DNA of 64,000 bases from Tessaracoccus defluvii. GTDB taxonomy: Bacteria; Actinomycetota; Actinomycetes; Propionibacteriales; Propionibacteriaceae. Position 1 is the stretch's first letter. The number at the start of each line of letters is the position of its first letter. A program made the translations under genes and the position numbers. The stretch is from positions 3,286,001-3,350,000 of the forward strand of contig NZ_CP060789.1 in NCBI RefSeq assembly GCF_014489575.1. Direction: 5' to 3'. Below are positions 62,588-64,000 of this stretch, piece after piece. The notes beneath the pieces are model-generated. The model had not been told where the DNA came from. It ran no database searches and saw only the letters and a list, made by a program, of their open reading frames with translations.

Positions 62588-63469
62588 CTAGGGGCCACCC
62601 AGCAGCGGCAGCAGGGCAGGGACGAGCAGCGCGACCCCCAGCAGCAGGGCCGGCAGGGTCATCCAGAGCGTCATCGACTCGCTCGCCTCCTGCGCCTCCG
62701 ACTTCTGCCTGGCCAGGTGCGCGTCGCGGAGCTCCCTGACGCGGGCCTGCAACACCTCCGACAGACCGGCTCCCTGCTCCTCGAGCTGCATGATGTCGGC
62801 GAAATCGGTCAGCTCAGGAACGCCCCACTCGACGGCGATGCGCCGCAGCTCCTCCCAGGGCTGCGCCTGCTCCATCCTGGCCCGCTCCAGCCCCGCCGAG
62901 ATGCGGCGGAAGAGAGGCGAACCCGAGACGGTGGCGGCGCTGGCGGCTGCCTGCGCGGCGGAGGCGTTGGCGAGTCGTTCCAGCACCACCAGGTCGAAGA
63001 ACGTGTGGATGCCGTCGGTGGCCGACCGCCGTTGCTGTTCGGTGCCGCGGCGCAGCCGGAGGTCGGCGATGAACCAGCCGATGATGCCGCCGCCGACGCA
63101 GGCCAGCAGCGGGATCGCGGTGTGGGCCCCGCCCGTGACGGTCGAGATCAGCAGCCAGGCGCCGGGCAGCAGGGCGCCGGTCACGGTCCAGACCAGCTTC
63201 TCGATGAAGAAGTCGCCAGGGGTGCGGTCCTGCAGCTGGAGCTGCCGCAGTTGGGCGTCGGTCAGGGGGAGCCGCAGCCGGCGCCACGCCCGCTCACCCC
63301 ACCCTTCCAGGCCCTCGACGGGCGCGGCGGGCGGAACCGGTGAGGTCGGCCGTCGCTCCAGCACCGCGAGGGCGTCGCCGAGCCGCAACGGAGGGGTGAG
63401 CGATCCCCGCACGACGAGGAAGACGCCCAAGCCCACCGTCATACCGGCGGCGACCAGCCAGCCGATCAT
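62588..63469 (-). CDS. tadC: Tad pilus assembly inner-membrane protein TadC-like
   Basis: A 293-aa type II/IV secretion F-family (T2SSF) protein with an N-terminal membrane helix, a pair of helices near residues 90-135, the conserved cytoplasmic helices (HTFFDLVVLERLANASAAQA) and a C-terminal helix (LWMTLPALLLGVALLVPALL). It overlaps the upstream TadB-like gene by 4 bp. Confidence 0.85.
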   Translation of the reverse strand: MIGWLVAAGMTVGLGVFLVVRGSLTPPLRLGDALAVLERRPTSPVPPAAPVEGLEGWGERAWRRLRLPLTDAQLRQLQLQDRTPGDFFIEKLVWTVTGALLPGAWLLISTVTGGAHTAIPLLACVGGGIIGWFIADLRLRRGTEQQRRSATDGIHTFFDLVVLERLANASAAQAAASAATVSGSPLFRRISAGLERARMEQAQPWEELRRIAVEWGVPELTDFADIMQLEEQGAGLSEVLQARVRELRDAHLARQKSEAQEASESMTLWMTLPALLLGVALLVPALLPLLGGP

Positions 63470-64000
63470 GGCGAGCTCCGGAGGAACCTCGGCGCCATCG
63501 GCGGCACCGTCTTGCGGCGGAGGATCGCCAGGCAGCCGAGGTAGGTGGCGGCCAGCACGGCCGCGATCGCCTGCCCCACGGGGGTCGCGTAGGCGGCGAA
63601 GAACCGCGGGTTCAGCAGGAGCATCGTCATCAGGACACCCAGCGTGATGATCGTGACCTGCCGCACCACCGCCCGCGGCTTCGCCCGCTCGGCCGACACC
63701 TCCCGCAGCGCCCGCAGCCGGTCCTGGATGGAGTCGGACAGGGCGCCGAGTGTCGCCCGGGCGCCCGCGCCGCCCCGTGAGGCTGCGATGCTGAGCGCCG
63801 CGATGACGGCGTCGGCGTCAGCCGATCCGAGGTCGTCGGCCGTGCCGTAGAGGGCGTCGCGCAGGGTCCAGCGCTGGTCGAGCCGCAGGCACAGCCGGGC
63901 GACGGGCTCGCGCAGCACCTCGGGCACCTGGCGCCGGGTGGCGAGGATCGCGTCGCGGATCGACCGGCCCGACGACAGCGACGTCGCCAACAACCGCACC
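63466..64000 (-). CDS. tadB: Tad pilus assembly protein TadB-like, partial
   Basis: The C-terminal 177 codons of a second T2SSF protein; the 5' end is beyond the window. It has the F-domain helices (LLATSLSSGRSIRDAILATR, ALYGTADDLGSADADAVIAA) and two C-terminal membrane helices. With the TadC-like gene it forms the usual TadBC pair, and the ATPase TadA is expected further right. Confidence 0.8.
   Translation of the reverse strand, partial: VRLLATSLSSGRSIRDAILATRRQVPEVLREPVARLCLRLDQRWTLRDALYGTADDLGSADADAVIAALSIAASRGGAGARATLGALSDSIQDRLRALREVSAERAKPRAVVRQVTIITLGVLMTMLLLNPRFFAAYATPVGQAIAAVLAATYLGCLAILRRKTVPPMAPRFLRSSP

Noticed and set aside
1-64000. tRNA, rRNA and CRISPR loci
   Set aside because: No cloverleaf with a T-loop motif, no rRNA sequence and no regularly spaced repeat array was found by eye; a dedicated scan for tRNAs would be decisive.

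Overview
This 64-kb window is high-GC, densely coded chromosome from an actinobacterium, most likely a member of the Propionibacteriaceae (Tessaracoccus-like; genus inferred, not proven). The reasons are the GC-rich codon use, the GTG and TTG starts, the Tad pilus genes, ferritin-like desaturase relatives, and a GH112 galactosyl-N-acetylhexosamine phosphorylase of the type known from propionibacteria and bifidobacteria.

Layout. 0-2.4 kb: the end of a reductase gene, an unknown gene, and a pair of ferritin-like diiron proteins, one of which has lost its histidine ligands. 2.6-4.1 kb: a DEAD-box RNA helicase. 4.1-12.6 kb: a TetR regulator facing a compact operon for oligosaccharide (probably beta-glucoside) import and hydrolysis, consisting of a lipoprotein binding protein, two ATPases, two permeases and a GH3 glycosidase, with two palindromic operator candidates. 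12.6-20.7 kb: a small stress operon (HdeD, DUF6325-like, SHOCT), a second TetR of the same type, a HAD phosphatase, a broken formate-tetrahydrofolate ligase gene, an S9 peptidase, a metallo-hydrolase and a membrane protein.

20.9-43.6 kb is defence and accessory DNA. An HTH / degenerate-methylase / target-recognition protein is followed by hsdM and hsdS, and the matching hsdR lies 15 kb further on. The interval between them holds a PIN-HTH toxin-antitoxin pair, an EcoRI-type methylase/TPR hybrid gene split by an IS1380-family element, a TetR gene, a mosaic of truncated genes around a 70-bp nested palindrome, an XRE/DUF2975 pair, a recombinase remnant, a NYN nuclease, an IS3-family element that splits a small cysteine-rich gene, very small phage-like genes, a broken TetR, RelE-type and MazEF modules and a hemolysin III gene.

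43.6-64 kb returns to core-like DNA: an MFS transporter, a serine hydrolase, a LacI - glycerate kinase - GH112 phosphorylase cluster, GNAT, a DNA-alkylation-repair-like protein, a conserved unknown protein, a three-gene group resembling type VII secretion substrates, a two-component system next to a NatAB-like exporter, a LysM/BTAD protein and the start of a Tad pilus locus that runs off the window.

A recurrent signal is the loss of one base in short G or C runs inside otherwise intact genes (helicase, S9 peptidase, HTH-methylase, ATP-grasp, hsdR, WXG-like gene and one of two lesions in the ligase gene). This looks more like systematic sequencing error than decay, so those reading frames are annotated as probably continuous. 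The 29-nt deletion in the ligase gene, the two IS insertions and the gene fragments at 31-33 kb are different and look real. No tRNA, rRNA or CRISPR array was seen.
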